18,424 nucleotides of DNA, taken from assembly GCA_947629065.1 (NCBI GenBank), contig CANRCH010000015.1:1-18424 (forward strand), written 5' to 3'. Every line of letters starts with the position of its first letter. The stretch's first letter is position 1. The DNA comes from an uncultured Aliarcobacter sp. Its GTDB lineage: Bacteria > Campylobacterota > Campylobacteria > Campylobacterales > Arcobacteraceae. Of the stretch, positions 1-7,008 are shown in pieces. The translations under genes were made by a program, and so were the position numbers. The notes beneath the pieces were generated by a model, which saw only the letters and a program-made list of their open reading frames with translations, did not search any database and was not told where the DNA came from.

Positions 1-144
1 TTAGGAAAAAATATTTCGGAACTGAGAATTTCTCAGCTTAGAGCGAAACTTTGCTTTAGCAATGTTGAGAAAGATAGAGGTTTTCAGCTTTTTATCGGAA
101 CTGAGGATTTATCCTCAGCCAATGGCAACATATATTTAGCATAA
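1..144. repeat. Gene-poor edge with two related inverted repeats
   Basis: Two perfect palindromes lie 79 bp apart. One is CTGAGAA-T-TTCTCAG (22-36) and the other is CTGAGGAT-TT-ATCCTCAG (101-118). Both are preceded by the same flank, CGGAACTGAG beginning at 17 and 96, so they look like two diverged copies of one unit. The plus strand is open in frame 1 from base 1 to a TAA at 142-144, but there is no start in the window and I recognise no protein family. This could be the tail of an upstream gene or a chance frame through a repeat. I favour a dispersed intergenic palindromic element. That is inferred from structure only, because the copy number elsewhere cannot be seen here. Confidence 0.5.
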
Positions 145-195
145 AATAAAAACAATTTTTTAGCTGTTAGTTATCATCCAAAACTTTTTGCTACG

Positions 196-213
196 ACTGG
201 ACTGAAGTCCAGT
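196..213. repeat. Inverted repeat after the transporter gene, possible terminator
   Basis: ACTGGACT-GA-AGTCCAGT is a perfect 8-bp-arm palindrome. It begins 7 bases beyond the stop of the leftward transporter gene. No T-run directly follows it on either strand, so it is not a textbook intrinsic terminator. It may be part of the same palindrome-rich element seen at 22-36 and 101-118, or it may stabilise the 3' end of the transporter mRNA. Confidence 0.45.
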
Positions 214-220
214 TTCCAAA

Positions 221-1375
221 TTAGTTTCTCAAACTTTTTAAAATAAAAGTATTTACAATTGCTAAAACTGTAACACTAAATGCAATTACAAAAAATCCAC
301 TATCTTCAAAACTAAGTGCTATTGAAGATATTAAAGCCCCAAGTCCAAACTGTAAAACTCCAATAACTCCACTAGCAACTCCAGCATTTTTTGGAAAGTG
401 TTCTAACGCTAGTGCCATACAGTTTCCAAAAATAAATGCCATTGTACTCATATAAAGTGCAAGAATTACTACCATTGTAAATAGATTTATATCTTTATGT
501 AGCATCAAAAAAATAGCCCCAACAACTATTTGAAAATATATTGCAACTTTTACAATATCAATTGCTTTATATTTTTTAAGAAGATTTAGATTTACTTTTA
601 TCATTATCATCATCATTATAAAATTTATTCCAAAAAATAGTGGAAAAATATCTGTTGAAATACCAAAATGCTCAACATATATAAACGATGTTTTTGAAAT
701 AATTATAAAAAATGCCCCAAAATTAATAGCTAAGACAAACATAGGTTTTAAAGCTGTGAAGTTTGATAAAACAACTTTATAAGACTCAAAAACACTTTGT
801 TTTACATAGGTATAGCTTTCAGGTAAATCTTTATATACAAAAAATGCAACAACTAAAGCATAAATTGTTAAAAATACAAAAACACCTTCCCATGGGAAAA
901 AGTGAATAATAGCTGCACCAAAAACAGGTGCTAAAAGTGGTGCTAAACTTCTAACAAGCCCAATTAGTGAAAATACTTTTGCAGCTTCTTCACCTTTAAA
1001 CCTATCTCGTACAGCAGCAGCTGCATTTACAACTGTAATTCCTCCAAAAAGTGCTTCAAAAAATCTATAAACCCAAAGTTCATAAATATTTCCACTAAAT
1101 ATTATTAAAAAACTAAAAAATGCATATCCCAAAAGCCCAATAATTGAGCTTATTCTTCTTCCATATCTATCAGATAATGGACCACCAAAAACTTGACCAA
1201 CTGCAAAACCTATTAAAAAAATTGATAGTGAAAGTTCAACTTTATTTGTAGAAATATCAAAATATTTTGCAATTTCTGGGATGGATGGTAAATATGTATC
1301 TACTCCCATTGGAGCAACAGAGGATAAAACAGACAATAATATAATTAAATATATATGATTAATTGATTTTTTCAT
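221..1375 (-). CDS. MFS multidrug efflux transporter, Bcr/CflA family
   Basis: An inner-membrane proton-coupled drug exporter of the major facilitator superfamily, 384 aa, close to the usual 390-400 aa of Bcr/CflA proteins. It has about twelve hydrophobic segments. The TM1 segment carries the DTYLPSIP signature, close to the D(M)YLP seen in Bcr/CflA proteins (residues about 26-33). The loop between TM2 and TM3 holds the MFS motif A, GGPLSDRYGRR (about residues 64-74). The proline- and glycine-rich stretch SLAPLLAPVFGA in TM5 fits the antiporter motif C. The start is an ATG preceded by a weak AAAGAG. It is transcribed leftward, separated from dps by the dps terminator, so it probably has its own promoter in 1376-1463, although I see no convincing -35/-10 pair there. 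Family assignment is firm; the substrate (chloramphenicol, bicyclomycin or other) cannot be read from sequence. Confidence 0.92.
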   Translation of the reverse strand: MKKSINHIYLIILLSVLSSVAPMGVDTYLPSIPEIAKYFDISTNKVELSLSIFLIGFAVGQVFGGPLSDRYGRRISSIIGLLGYAFFSFLIIFSGNIYELWVYRFFEALFGGITVVNAAAAVRDRFKGEEAAKVFSLIGLVRSLAPLLAPVFGAAIIHFFPWEGVFVFLTIYALVVAFFVYKDLPESYTYVKQSVFESYKVVLSNFTALKPMFVLAINFGAFFIIISKTSFIYVEHFGISTDIFPLFFGINFIMMMIMIKVNLNLLKKYKAIDIVKVAIYFQIVVGAIFLMLHKDINLFTMVVILALYMSTMAFIFGNCMALALEHFPKNAGVASGVIGVLQFGLGALISSIALSFEDSGFFVIAFSVTVLAIVNTFILKSLRN

Positions 1376-1463
1376 AATAGACTCTTTGTAAATTAAAAAA
1401 TATGTTAAATTTAGTGTAGATTAAATATTGTAAAATAGATTAAATTTGAAAAGTATTGTAGCT

Positions 1464-1487
1464 AAAAGAGGATGAAACTCCTCTTTT
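1464..1487 (-). terminator. Intrinsic terminator of dps
   Basis: On the minus strand the stem AAAAGAGG / CCTCTTTT (8 bp) begins directly after the dps stop codon. The loop is 8 nt and the descending arm ends in TTTT. It separates dps from the transporter gene downstream. Confidence 0.7.
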
Positions 1488-1488
1488 A

Positions 1489-1926
1489 TTATTTTGTCAT
1501 GCTATTAAGCATCCATAGATTTTTTTCTAACTGTGCAACTTTATCATCTGCCATTGCTTCAGTTCCTTTATCTTCTTCTTCAGAAGCAAGTTTACTTAGT
1601 TTTTTGAATGCTTTTAAAAGATATTCAGAATCTTTGATAACTTTTTCAACTATCTCTTTAGATTTGAAACTATCACCTTTTTCACACTCAATTTTTGTTG
1701 CATCAATTAACTCTTGAGAAGTTAAATATGGTTTTCCACCTAAAATTATTGCTCTTTCAGCCATATCATCATATATAACTGACATTTCATTATATAAACC
1801 CTCTGTATATGCGTGAACTGGGTGGAAATCCATTCCTTTTACATTCCAGTGATAGTTATGTAATTTTACATATAATGCGTGTGCATCTGCTTGAATTTGT
1901 TTTAACTGATTAATTACTTTTGACAT
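1489..1926 (-). CDS. dps: Dps-type ferritin-like DNA-protection protein
   Basis: A 145-aa ferritin-like protein that would form a 12-subunit cage, oxidise Fe2+ with peroxide and store the iron, protecting DNA from Fenton chemistry. The inter-subunit ferroxidase ligands are visible in the correct spacing: H26 (in NYHWNV), H38, D53 and E57 (DDMAER), matching the H-x11-H-x14-D-x3-E pattern of the family. The length is near the 145-155 aa of miniferritins from Campylobacterota (NapA-like). There is no long lysine-rich N-terminal tail, so DNA binding of the E. coli kind is not evident. The start ATG has an AAGGA ribosome site about 7 bases upstream. It has its own promoter (1955-1983) and terminator (1464-1487), so it is a single-gene unit. 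I see no clear Fur or PerR operator in the short leader. Confidence 0.95.
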   Translation of the reverse strand: MSKVINQLKQIQADAHALYVKLHNYHWNVKGMDFHPVHAYTEGLYNEMSVIYDDMAERAIILGGKPYLTSQELIDATKIECEKGDSFKSKEIVEKVIKDSEYLLKAFKKLSKLASEEEDKGTEAMADDKVAQLEKNLWMLNSMTK

Positions 1927-1954
1927 ATTAAATCCTTATTTAAAAATATTTGAA

Positions 1955-1983
1955 ATTGTATCACTAAAATCAAGCTTTGTCAA
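1955..1983 (-). promoter_or_regulatory. Sigma-70 promoter of dps
   Basis: Reading the minus strand, TTGACA (plus 1978-1983) is followed by exactly 17 bases and then TACAAT (plus 1955-1960). The -35 is a perfect match and the -10 differs from TATAAT at one base. It ends one base before the stop codon of the upstream phosphatase gene, so dps can be transcribed independently. Full -35 boxes are uncommon in Campylobacterota, which suggests strong expression. Confidence 0.8.
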
Positions 1984-1984
1984 G

Positions 1985-2647
1985 TCAAAGGATAATTTTT
2001 ATTATTTGCAAAGGATTATTTACAATATGATCTGCACCAAAATCTTTTAACTCTTTTTCATCTCTAAAACCCCATAAAACACCAATTGCAGTCATATTTG
2101 CACTTTTTGCTGTTTGCATATCAACTTTTGTATCTCCTATAAAATATACATCTTTTGGATCTACATTTATTTTTTTTGCAATTTCAAGTGCCATAAAAGG
2201 GTCAGGTTTTTTTGGAACATCACTTTTTTGACCATGAATCTCTAAAAAATTAATATTTGGAAAAGAGTTGTTTACATATGAAACAGTTAAATTATGTGGT
2301 TTGTTTGATAATACTGCTAAATTACAGCTGTTTTCTTGAAGAGTTTCAAGAAGTTCTATAATTCCATCATAAGGTTTTGTATTTTTGTGTAGTACATTGT
2401 CATATACCTCTTTGAATCTTTTTGAAATTTTCTCTCTTAAAAATTTATCATCTTCACTATTTTGTGCTTTTAAAACATTTTCAACTAAAATATCAACACC
2501 ATATCCAACAAAATATTTATACTCAGGAATCTCGAAAACTTTTAAATTAAACTCTTTTAAAACTTCATTCATACAAATTGCAATATCATCAATTGAGTTT
2601 AATAGTGTTCCATCTAAATCAAAGATTAAAGTTTTTCTATTATTCAT
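1985..2647 (-). CDS. gph: HAD-superfamily phosphatase, phosphoglycolate phosphatase-like
   Basis: A cytoplasmic HAD hydrolase of subfamily IA, 220 aa, that probably dephosphorylates 2-phosphoglycolate from DNA repair or oxidative damage. All four HAD motifs are present: motif I FDLDGTLL with nucleophile D10 and acid/base D12, motif II LSNKP (S114), motif III with K147 (KKPDP), and motif IV GDTKVD with D172 and D176. A helical cap lies between motifs I and II. A longer reading frame exists up to 2728, but its extra N-terminus is hydrophobic, has no homology and has no ribosome site. The ATG at 2645-2647 follows AAGGAG by about 7 bases and starts right before the conserved motif, so I choose it. 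Substrate specificity within this family is hard to predict; PpaX or another sugar-phosphate phosphatase is possible. Confidence 0.88.
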   Translation of the reverse strand: MNNRKTLIFDLDGTLLNSIDDIAICMNEVLKEFNLKVFEIPEYKYFVGYGVDILVENVLKAQNSEDDKFLREKISKRFKEVYDNVLHKNTKPYDGIIELLETLQENSCNLAVLSNKPHNLTVSYVNNSFPNINFLEIHGQKSDVPKKPDPFMALEIAKKINVDPKDVYFIGDTKVDMQTAKSANMTAIGVLWGFRDEKELKDFGADHIVNNPLQIIKIIL

Positions 2648-3014
2648 ATATTCTCCTTTAAAAAGATTATAGTTTATCAAAAAATAATAATTTTTCAAAA
2701 TATAATTAAATGTGATGATTAGTAACAAAGAAAAGAAATATAATGGAATTTGAAATCCCTATTTTAGGGGCTTTATTTTAAAAGTGTAACTTTTGGTTAA
2801 TGAAAAAATGAGACAATAGTAAATCGTGTTAATATTATATATAGAATAGAATTAATATGGTTATAATACAACTTGTTTATCAAGTATGGTAAATAATTGT
2901 ATATAAATGTACAAAATTTTCATATTTTGAAATATTATAAGAGAAATTAAGCAGATTTAATTTTTAGATTAAATATGATTAAGTAATTCATAAAATTAAA
3001 ATGGAGAAGAATTA
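2648..3014. promoter_or_regulatory. Divergent intergenic region between gph and the ThDP enzyme gene
   Basis: About 370 bases with no convincing gene. For gph a minus-strand TATAAT lies at plus 2666-2671. For the rightward gene, TATAAT-like hexamers occur at 2739-2744 and 2862-2867, neither with a good -35. A weak hairpin CCCTA-TTT-TAGGG (2757-2769) is followed by GGCTTTATTTTAAAAG. Further inverted repeats are ACTTG-TTTAT-CAAGT (2871-2885) and ATTTAAT-N6-ATTAAAT (2955-2974). In DNA this AT-rich such repeats are weak evidence. The long leader would allow regulation, but I see no recognisable riboswitch. Confidence 0.4.
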
Positions 3015-4670
3015 ATGATGAATGCATCAGATTTATTTATAAAAGCGTTGGAAAACGAAGGTGTTGAGTATATTTTTGGTGTTCCAGGTGAGGAAAACTT
3101 AGATTTTTTAGAGTCTCTAAGAAAATCTAAAATTAAATTAATCCTAACAAGACACGAGCAAGGTGCAGGATTCATGGCTGCAACTTATGGAAGATTAACA
3201 GGAAAAGTTGGAGTTTGTTTATCAACTCTTGGGCCTGGTGCTACAAACTTTGCTACAAGTGCAGCTTATGCACAACTTGGTGGAATGCCAATGCTTATGA
3301 TTACAGGTCAAAAACCAATTAAAAAATCTAAGCAAGGAAGATTCCAAATTATTGATATCGTAAGAATGATGAGACCAATGACTAAATTTGCAAAACAAAT
3401 TGTAAATGTTCATAATGTACCATCAGTTGTAAGAGATGCATTTAAAATTGCAACAACTGAAAGACCAGGTGCAGTTCATATTGAATTCCCTGAAGATATC
3501 TCTATTGAAAATATTGATGCTGGAACAGATGTATATCCAGTACACCAAGTAAAATACCCAGCAGCTATTGATGAAGTTATTGCTGATGCTGTTTCTATGA
3601 TTGAAAAAGCAAAAAGACCATTACTTTTAATTGGAGCAGGTGCAAATAGAACAAGAATTGGAAATACTTTAACAGATTTTGTAAATAAAACGGGAATTCC
3701 TTTCTTTACTACACAAATGGGGAAAGGTGTTATTGATGAAAATCACCCATTATGTTTAAGTGCTGCTGCACTATCTAAAGATGACTTTGTTCACTGTGCA
3801 ATTGATAGAGCAGACTTAATTATTAATGTTGGGCATGATGTTATTGAAAAACCACCATTCTTTATGTCAAATCAAGAGGGTGCAACTAAAGTTATGCACG
3901 TAAACTTCTTCCCAAGTGAAGTAGATGATACATATTTCCCACAAATGGATGTTATTGGAGATATTGCTTGTAATATAGCTAAATTCAGTGAGAAAATTTC
4001 AGTTCAATCACACTGGGATTTTGATTACTATAGAAGATTAGCAGATGAAATTAGAACAAGATTATCTAAATATTTTGGAGATAATAGATTCCCAATTTTA
4101 CCACAAAGAGCAGTTAGAGCTATTAGACAAACTTTAGCAGATGAAGATATTTTAACACTAGATAATGGTGTATATAAATTATGGTTCGCAAGAAACTATA
4201 GATGTGCAAAACCTAATACTCTATTATTAGATAATGCACTTGCAACTATGGGAGCAGGACTTCCTTCAGCAATGGCAGCTAAAATGGTAAATCCAAACCA
4301 AAAAGTTGTAACTGTTTGTGGAGATGGTGGATTTATGATGAACTCTCAAGAGATGGAAACAGCAGTAAGACTTGGGCTTGATTTAACAGTAGTTATCTTA
4401 AATGACAACGCTTACGGAATGATTAAATGGAAACAAACAGGAATGGGTCTAGAAACATTTGGACTTGATCTTGGAAATCCAGATTTTGTTAAATATGCTG
4501 AGTCTTATGGAGCAAAAGGTTATAGACCAAAATCAGTAGAAGAGTTTGAAAAAGTTCTTGAAGAGTGTGTAAATGGAAAAGGTGTTCACTTAATCGACCT
4601 TGCAGTTGATTACTCTTTAAATCACTCAATTTTAAATGAACTTTTACCACAAAAAACTTGCCTAGTATAA
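3015..4670 (+). CDS. ThDP-dependent enzyme, acetolactate synthase large-subunit family
   Basis: A 551-aa cytoplasmic thiamine-diphosphate enzyme with the three-domain layout of the acetolactate synthase/pyruvate oxidase group: N-terminal pyrimidine-binding domain (about 3-170), central domain (about 190-325) and C-terminal pyrophosphate-binding domain (about 380-530). The catalytic glutamate E48 sits in TRHEQGA. The ThDP/Mg motif runs from GDGG (436-439) to NDN (463-465). The family reaction joins a 2-oxoacid-derived hydroxyethyl unit to an acceptor, for example two pyruvates to acetolactate. No small regulatory subunit gene (ilvN/ilvH) lies next to it. The partner downstream is an aldehyde dehydrogenase, so a catabolic role or a different 2-oxoacid substrate is possible, and I leave the symbol empty. 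The start ATG has GGAG 8 bases upstream; a second ATG follows immediately. A catabolic AlsS or sulfoacetaldehyde acetyltransferase-like role cannot be excluded. Confidence 0.85.
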   Translation: MMNASDLFIKALENEGVEYIFGVPGEENLDFLESLRKSKIKLILTRHEQGAGFMAATYGRLTGKVGVCLSTLGPGATNFATSAAYAQLGGMPMLMITGQKPIKKSKQGRFQIIDIVRMMRPMTKFAKQIVNVHNVPSVVRDAFKIATTERPGAVHIEFPEDISIENIDAGTDVYPVHQVKYPAAIDEVIADAVSMIEKAKRPLLLIGAGANRTRIGNTLTDFVNKTGIPFFTTQMGKGVIDENHPLCLSAAALSKDDFVHCAIDRADLIINVGHDVIEKPPFFMSNQEGATKVMHVNFFPSEVDDTYFPQMDVIGDIACNIAKFSEKISVQSHWDFDYYRRLADEIRTRLSKYFGDNRFPILPQRAVRAIRQTLADEDILTLDNGVYKLWFARNYRCAKPNTLLLDNALATMGAGLPSAMAAKMVNPNQKVVTVCGDGGFMMNSQEMETAVRLGLDLTVVILNDNAYGMIKWKQTGMGLETFGLDLGNPDFVKYAESYGAKGYRPKSVEEFEKVLEECVNGKGVHLIDLAVDYSLNHSILNELLPQKTCLV

Positions 4671-4686
4671 ATCTAGGTCTAAAATA

Positions 4687-4716
4687 AAGGGGCTTTAATT
4701 TAAAGCCCCTTTTTTA
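4687..4716 (+). terminator. Strong intrinsic terminator between the ThDP enzyme and aldehyde dehydrogenase genes
   Basis: The 12-base arms AAGGGGCTTTAA and TTAAAGCCCCTT are perfectly complementary around a single central T, so the real loop must open a few inner pairs. The second arm runs into a T6 stretch. The GGGGC/GCCCC core is the most GC-rich element in the intergenic DNA nearby. Only 30 bases separate it from the next start codon. Confidence 0.9.
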
Positions 4717-4746
4717 ATTTAAAAAATTCAAATAAAGGAGCAAAAA

Positions 4747-6138
4747 ATGAGCAAAATAGATGTTACATCACCATTTGATGGAAAAGTAGTAGGAAGTGTA
4801 GATTTTAATAGTTTTGAAGAAGTAGAACAAGCAATAAATACAGCTTACGAACTATATTTAGATAAAGATAACTGGTTACCAAAATATAAAAGAGTTGAGA
4901 TTTTAGAGAATGTTATGAAGATTATGAGTTCTCAAGTTGAAGAGCTTACAATTCTTTGTGCAAGTGAAGGTGGAAAACCTTATATTGACTCAAAAGTTGA
5001 GATTTTAAGAGCAATAAACGGTATTAAATTAGCAATTGAGCATTTAGGTGCATTTGAAGGTAAAGAGATTGCTATGGGGCATACAAGTACAAGCGCAAAT
5101 AGAATGGCATATACTTTTAAAGAGCCAATAGGTGTAGTTGCTGCAATTTCTGCATTTAATCACCCATTTAATCTAGCTGTTCACCAAGTAATCCCTGCAA
5201 TTGCAGCTGGATGTCCAGTAATTATTAGACCAGCAACTCAAACTCCAATGAGTGCAGTAAGACTTGTTGAAATTTTAGAAGAAGCGGGACTTCCAAAAGG
5301 TTGGGCAAAAGCAGTTGTTTGTGATAGAAAAGGTGGAGAATTACTAGCAACTTCTCCAAAAACAGCATTCTTAACATTTATTGGAAGTGGAAGTGTTGGA
5401 TGGTATTTAAATTCAAAAGCTAGTGATGGAACAAGAGTTGTACTAGAACATGGTGGAGTTGCACCAGTTATTGTTGAGCCAGATGCAGATATTGCTGATA
5501 TGATACCAGCTTTAGCAAAAGGTGGATTCTACCATGCTGGACAAGTTTGTGTTTCTGTTCAAAGAATTTTTGTGCATGAGTCAATTTGTGATGAAGTTGC
5601 AAGTAAGCTTTCAAGTGCTGCTAGTAAACTGGTTGTTGGAAATCAACTAGATCCAAAAACAGAAGTTGGACCATTAATCAACAACGGTGAAGTTGATAGA
5701 GTTGAAGAGTGGGTAAATGAAGCAGTTACTAAAGGTGGGAAAATCTTAACTGGTGGAAAAAGAATAAGTGCATCTTGTTTTGAGCCAACAGTTATTTTAA
5801 ATCCAAGTGATGATGCACTTGTATCTACAAAAGAGGTATTTGGACCTGTTGTTTGTATCTACTCATATAAAGATATAAATGAAGCTATAAAAAGAGCAAA
5901 TAGTTTAGATGTTTCTTTCCAAGCAGCAGTATTTACAAAAAATATTGACAAAGCTTTAAAAGCAGTTAAAAAACTAAACGCAACAGCAGTTATGGTAAAT
6001 GACCACACAGCATTTAGAGTGGATTGGATGCCATTTGGTGGAGCAAAAGTTTCTGGACTTGGAATGGGTGGAATTGGAAACTCAATGGATGATATGAGTG
6101 TAGAAAAAATGATGGTGATTAAATCTCCTGAATTATAA
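4747..6138 (+). CDS. NAD(P)-dependent aldehyde dehydrogenase
   Basis: A 463-aa aldehyde dehydrogenase superfamily enzyme that oxidises an aldehyde to the carboxylate (or, in CoA-acylating relatives, to an acyl-CoA) with NAD(P). Catalytic E234 lies in VLEHGG and nucleophile C268 in GQVCVSVQR, with the usual spacing of 34 residues. The NAD-binding stretch AISAFNHPFNLAVHQVIPA is present near residue 135-155, and EVFGPV lies in the C-terminal part. The LEHGG and GQVCVSVQR variants resemble archaeal-type lactaldehyde or non-phosphorylating glyceraldehyde-3-phosphate dehydrogenases more than betaine aldehyde dehydrogenases, but substrate is an inference I hold loosely. A strong AAAGGAG precedes the ATG. 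It follows the ThDP enzyme gene at 76 bases, with a terminator between, so it probably receives only read-through transcripts unless a promoter hides in the last 30 bases. Confidence 0.9.
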   Translation: MSKIDVTSPFDGKVVGSVDFNSFEEVEQAINTAYELYLDKDNWLPKYKRVEILENVMKIMSSQVEELTILCASEGGKPYIDSKVEILRAINGIKLAIEHLGAFEGKEIAMGHTSTSANRMAYTFKEPIGVVAAISAFNHPFNLAVHQVIPAIAAGCPVIIRPATQTPMSAVRLVEILEEAGLPKGWAKAVVCDRKGGELLATSPKTAFLTFIGSGSVGWYLNSKASDGTRVVLEHGGVAPVIVEPDADIADMIPALAKGGFYHAGQVCVSVQRIFVHESICDEVASKLSSAASKLVVGNQLDPKTEVGPLINNGEVDRVEEWVNEAVTKGGKILTGGKRISASCFEPTVILNPSDDALVSTKEVFGPVVCIYSYKDINEAIKRANSLDVSFQAAVFTKNIDKALKAVKKLNATAVMVNDHTAFRVDWMPFGGAKVSGLGMGGIGNSMDDMSVEKMMVIKSPEL

Positions 6139-6158
6139 TCTATACTTTTTGATACTAC

Positions 6159-6188
6159 AAAGCTAAGGTTTTTGCCTTAGCTTTTTTT
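6159..6188 (+). terminator. Intrinsic terminator of the aldehyde dehydrogenase gene
   Basis: Stem AAAGCTAAGG / CCTTAGCTTT with loop TTTTTG. The descending arm continues as T-run (TTTTTTT in total). A textbook intrinsic terminator 20 bases after the stop codon. Confidence 0.92.
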
Positions 6189-6207
6189 ATTTTGGAAGAA
6201 TTTGTGA

Positions 6208-6339
6208 TTAACTCTTTTTCGACAAGAGTTTGCCACTTTGTGTCCCCCAAAGGGTAAAATTGTCTCTTTCAAGTTCATCATAAATTTTTCTTGCATGATA
6301 AAATAGATAAATATGATACAGGTTCCTTTTAAATAGGAA
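6208..6339 (-). other. Orphan 43-codon open frame, possible gene remnant or repeat
   Basis: On the minus strand an open frame runs 43 codons to TAA at 6208-6210 with no ATG, GTG or TTG start. Its C-terminal part reads like genuine protein: YDELERDNFTLWGTQSGKLL and ends SKKS. Codon choice is natural and the peptide is compositionally normal, unlike a chance frame. I do not recognise the family. It could be the tail of a decayed gene or part of a dispersed repeat. It fills most of the 222-base gap between the aldehyde dehydrogenase and ung. Confidence 0.4.
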
Positions 6340-6351
6340 CTATTTAAAAGG
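6322..6351 (+). promoter_or_regulatory. Hairpin pair covering the ung ribosome site
   Basis: A perfect inverted repeat has arms CCTTTTAAATAG (6325-6336) and CTATTTAAAAGG (6340-6351) around GAA. Its 3' arm ends in AAAAGG, the only Shine-Dalgarno-like sequence before the ung ATG at 6361 (9 bases). A shorter competing stem, GTTCCT (6322-6327) with AGGAAC (6335-6340), uses the same 5' arm and would free the ribosome site. A TATGAT at 6312-6317 may be the -10, in which case transcription starts near 6324 and only the longer hairpin would form fully. It could also be a DNA operator. Confidence 0.55.
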
Positions 6352-6360
6352 TTAAAAAAT

Positions 6361-7008
6361 ATGATTTGGGAAGAAGTAATTAATTTAGAAAAAGAGAAAA
6401 ATTACTATAAAAGTTTAGAAACTATTATTGATGAAAAGTATGAAACAACTACAGTTTTTCCACCAAAAGATAAAATATTTAATGCTTTTTCTTTAACAAA
6501 ACTTGAAAACCTAAAAGTGGTAATTTTAGGGCAAGACCCATATCACGGAATTGGTCAAGCACAAGGTTTAGCCTTTTCAACTCCAGAAAATATAAAAAAT
6601 CCACCATCTATGCAAAATATTTTAAAAGAGATTGAATCAGATTTAGGAAAAAAATCTTCTTGTGAACATGGAGATTTGACATCTTGGGCAAGGCAGGGAG
6701 TTTTACTTTTAAATGCAGTTTTAACAGTAGAAGAGAAAAAAGCAGGAAGCCACCAAAAGCTTGGTTGGGAAATTTTTACAGATAATATTATTAAATATAT
6801 AAATGAAAATTGTAGTGATATTGTATTTTTACTTTGGGGAAGCCCAGCTATTAAAAAAAATTCTTTAATAGATGAAAGCAAGCATCATATTCTAACAGCA
6901 GTTCACCCAAGCCCACTTAGTGCTTATAGAGGTTTTTTTGGTTGTAAACATTTTTCAAAAACAAACGAGATTTTGAAATCTTTAAATAAAGTTCCTATTG
7001 TTTGGTAG
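6361..7008 (+). CDS. ung: Uracil-DNA glycosylase, family 1
   Basis: A 215-aa enzyme that removes uracil from DNA as the first step of base excision repair. The family 1 motifs are clear: GQDPYH (57-62, catalytic water-activating D59) and HPSPLSAYRGFFG (182 onward, catalytic H182 and the minor-groove loop). The length matches the usual 215-230 aa. The start is an ATG at the foot of a 12-bp hairpin that includes its ribosome site. The 3' end overlaps the tail of the convergent YgbA_NO-family gene by 14 bases. Confidence 0.97.
   Translation: MIWEEVINLEKEKNYYKSLETIIDEKYETTTVFPPKDKIFNAFSLTKLENLKVVILGQDPYHGIGQAQGLAFSTPENIKNPPSMQNILKEIESDLGKKSSCEHGDLTSWARQGVLLLNAVLTVEEKKAGSHQKLGWEIFTDNIIKYINENCSDIVFLLWGSPAIKKNSLIDESKHHILTAVHPSPLSAYRGFFGCKHFSKTNEILKSLNKVPIVW

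Noticed and set aside
1..144. 47-codon open frame on the plus strand entering from the left edge
   Set aside because: No start, no recognised family, and it runs through both palindromes in different frames, so I do not call it a gene tail with any confidence.
2648..2728. 27-residue N-terminal extension of the gph frame
   Set aside because: Hydrophobic, no ribosome site, and the ATG at 2645-2647 has a strong AAGGAG and begins just before HAD motif I.
2871..2885. ACTTG-TTTAT-CAAGT as an Fnr-type box before the ThDP enzyme gene
   Set aside because: It does not fit TTGAT-N4-ATCAA in spacing or half-site; short AT-rich palindromes are expected by chance here.
6995..7008. 14-base tail-to-tail overlap of ung and the YgbA_NO gene as a special antisense arrangement
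   Set aside because: Short convergent overlaps are ordinary in compact genomes and no conserved structure is visible.
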